This document shows, one piece after another, positions 5,462-6,551 of a stretch of 6,551 nucleotides of DNA (position 1 is the stretch's first letter; the number at the start of each line of letters is the position of its first letter). The position numbers were made by a program, and so were the translations under genes. The notes below the pieces were generated by a model that did no database searches, was not told the origin of the DNA, and worked only from the letters and a program-made list of their open reading frames with translations. The DNA comes from JBEKZD01 sp050013395 (lineage in GTDB: Bacteria > Verrucomicrobiota > Verrucomicrobiia > Palsa-1439), in contig JBEKFI010000151.1 in NCBI GenBank assembly GCA_050013395.1, positions 1 through 6,551 on the forward strand, read 5' to 3'.

Positions 5462-6496
5462 TCACTCCTTGGCGCCATGCTGGCGCAGGAGATCGGCCAG
5501 TTCTTTGTGACCATTGCGAAGCGCCTCGTGCAGCGGCGTCTGACCACCCTTGTCCTTCGCATTAACGTCGGCGCCTTTCGCCAGCAGCAGTTCAGCCACC
5601 TCTTTAGATGCCGCCAAATGCAGCGGCGTCCAGCCGTTGCCGAGCTTCGCATCGACGTCGGCGTGTTTCGACAGCAGCAGTTCGATCACCTCTTTGTTGC
5701 CATTGACGACCGCCCAGTGCAGTGGCGTCCAACCAGCGTTGTCTTTCGCATTAACGTCGGCGCCTTTCGCCAACAGCAGTTCAGCCACCTCTTCAGATGT
5801 CGCCAAATGCAGCGGCCTCCAGCCATTGTCGAGCTTCGCATTGACGTCGGCGCCTTTCGCCAGGAGCAATTCGGCCACCTCCTTGTGACCTGTCAGTGTG
5901 GCCCGGTGCAGCGGTGTCCAACCAGTGTTGCTCTTCGCATTGACGTCGGCACCCTTGGCGAGCAGCAGTTCGGCCACCTCTGTGCTGTCTTTGCTGTATG
6001 CTGATGCCGCGTAGAGCAGCGGTGTCCCCCCGTCGCTCCCCTTCGCATTCACGTCGGCACCTTTGGCCAGGAGCAGTTCGACCGTCTCTTTGTGGCCTCC
6101 CGATGCCGCCTCGCCCAGCGGCGTCCGGCCGTGGTCGTCCTTCGCATTGACATCGGCACCTTTTGCCAGCAGCAGTTCGGCCACCTCTTTGTGGCCTCTA
6201 TATGCGGCTCCGTACAGCGGCGTCCGGTCGTTGCTGCCCTTCGCATTGACATCGGCGCCTTTAGCCAGCAGCAGTTCGGCTACCTCTTTGTGGCCTTGCG
6301 ATGCTGCCTTGTGCAGCGGCGTCGAGCGATAATCGTCCATCACGTTAACGTCAGCGCCGTCGGCCAACAACTGTTTCACTTTGGCCAAGTCGCCCGACTT
6401 CGCGGCGTCGTGGATTTCGGCTCCCGAGGCGATACCACCAATGGAACAAACTGCGAAGGCAAACATCAGAACCGTGATGGTCCTGCTCGTGCTCAT
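5462..6496 (-). CDS. Exported ankyrin-repeat protein, ten repeats, 344 aa
   Basis: ATG at 6496 follows AGGA (+ strand 6505-6508) by 8 bases. Residues 1-26 form a signal peptide: charged start, hydrophobic run TVLMFAFAVCSIGGIA, and likely cleavage after SGA (A26) before EIHDAA, so the protein should act in the periplasm or outside. Residues 27-344 are about ten ankyrin units with the consensus TPLHxAAxxGHKEVAELLLAKGADVNAK, beginning with a diverged cap (27-57) and ending with QTPLHEALRNGHKELADLLRQHGAKE. Most units are 33 residues. Unit 5 (157-192) has 3 extra, and units 7 (226-255) and 9 (289-318) lack 3 at the GHK position. Such arrays bind partner proteins; none is evident here and no enzymatic domain is fused. 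Units are nearly identical in DNA, so copy number may vary between strains. No nearby gene shares its direction. Confidence 0.93.
   Translation of the reverse strand: MSTSRTITVLMFAFAVCSIGGIASGAEIHDAAKSGDLAKVKQLLADGADVNVMDDYRSTPLHKAASQGHKEVAELLLAKGADVNAKGSNDRTPLYGAAYRGHKEVAELLLAKGADVNAKDDHGRTPLGEAASGGHKETVELLLAKGADVNAKGSDGGTPLLYAASAYSKDSTEVAELLLAKGADVNAKSNTGWTPLHRATLTGHKEVAELLLAKGADVNAKLDNGWRPLHLATSEEVAELLLAKGADVNAKDNAGWTPLHWAVVNGNKEVIELLLSKHADVDAKLGNGWTPLHLAASKEVAELLLAKGADVNAKDKGGQTPLHEALRNGHKELADLLRQHGAKE
5465..6418 (-). repeat. Tandem 99-bp coding repeats of the ankyrin array
   Basis: Codons 27-344 repeat with a 99-bp period (two units of 90 bp and one of 108 bp). The core encoding ELLLAKGADVNAK is almost unchanged in units 2-7 and 9, including synonymous positions, which points to recent expansion or gene conversion. 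Confidence 0.9.
5552..5833 (-). repeat. 189-bp segmental duplication within the array
   Basis: Bases 5552-5644 and 5741-5833, exactly 189 bp (63 codons) apart, differ at 7 of 93 positions by my count. Both carry the shortened 30-residue unit, so one 30+33 residue pair was probably copied as a block. Confidence 0.75.
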
Positions 6497-6551
6497 GAAT
6501 CACGTCCTAGTTTCACTTTTGGTCTTTCAGAAGGAGGTTGCTCTGACCAGA
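6497..6551 (-). promoter_or_regulatory. 5' region of the ankyrin gene, promoter not identified
   Basis: Only 55 bases upstream are present. The Shine-Dalgarno AGGA is clear (6505-6508). No convincing -35/-10 pair is seen on the minus strand, so the promoter may lie beyond the window. AAGGAGG on the plus strand near 6531 has no start codon after it. Confidence 0.3.

Noticed and set aside
5317..5565. 82-codon plus-strand open frame
   Set aside because: Its second half is antisense to the ankyrin C-terminus and it has no ribosome site or motif.
5465..6418. Regular 99-bp repeats as a CRISPR array or satellite
   Set aside because: The repeats are in frame, have no spacers, and translate to ankyrin units.

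Overview
The window looks like a chromosomal stretch from a moderately GC-rich bacterium, most likely of the Planctomycetes-Verrucomicrobia group; a Verrucomicrobiota member near Pedosphaera/Limisphaerales is my best guess. This rests on remembered family resemblance: the aminotransferase, the exported ankyrin protein and especially the SanA/YdcF-like protein have wording typical of that group. It was not tested by any search.

Left part (1-2704): two amino-acid metabolism genes lie on the minus strand, a partial homoserine dehydrogenase (hom, 1-620) and a complete PLP-dependent class I aminotransferase (1523-2704). Between them, in the opposite direction and with visibly lower GC, sits a 227-residue protein (718-1401) that resembles the Nmad3 family (putative nucleotide-modification-associated domain 3). 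The hom and Nmad3-like genes diverge from a 97-bp gap holding overlapping candidate promoters around a TCTAGA palindrome.

Middle part (2705-4185): a 418-bp gap with no convincing gene, then a decaying AT-richer gene (3123 to about 3960). It reads as a trypsin-like peptidase with a Nal1-type N-terminal region. A TAA stop interrupts it in frame between the catalytic His and Asp motifs, and its 3' end with the expected GDSG motif is missing. The next recognisable sequence is the last ~50 codons of an IS200-like/REP-associated tyrosine transposase (3962-4120), so the area carries scars of mobile-element activity.

Right part (4186-6551): an inner-membrane-anchored DUF218 (ElyC/SanA/YdcF) protein is followed by a strong intrinsic terminator with an overlapping alternative hairpin. 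A gap of about 420 bp contains an inverted repeat, a C7A7 tract and a short coding-like remnant. Last, on the minus strand, is an exported ten-unit ankyrin-repeat protein whose array shows a recent 189-bp duplication.

The genes do not form one pathway: hom and the aminotransferase are housekeeping, and the rest is a patchwork of accessory genes and relics. I see no clear new multi-gene system. The items most worth a second look are the lone Nmad3-like gene and the broken peptidase with its transposase relic.
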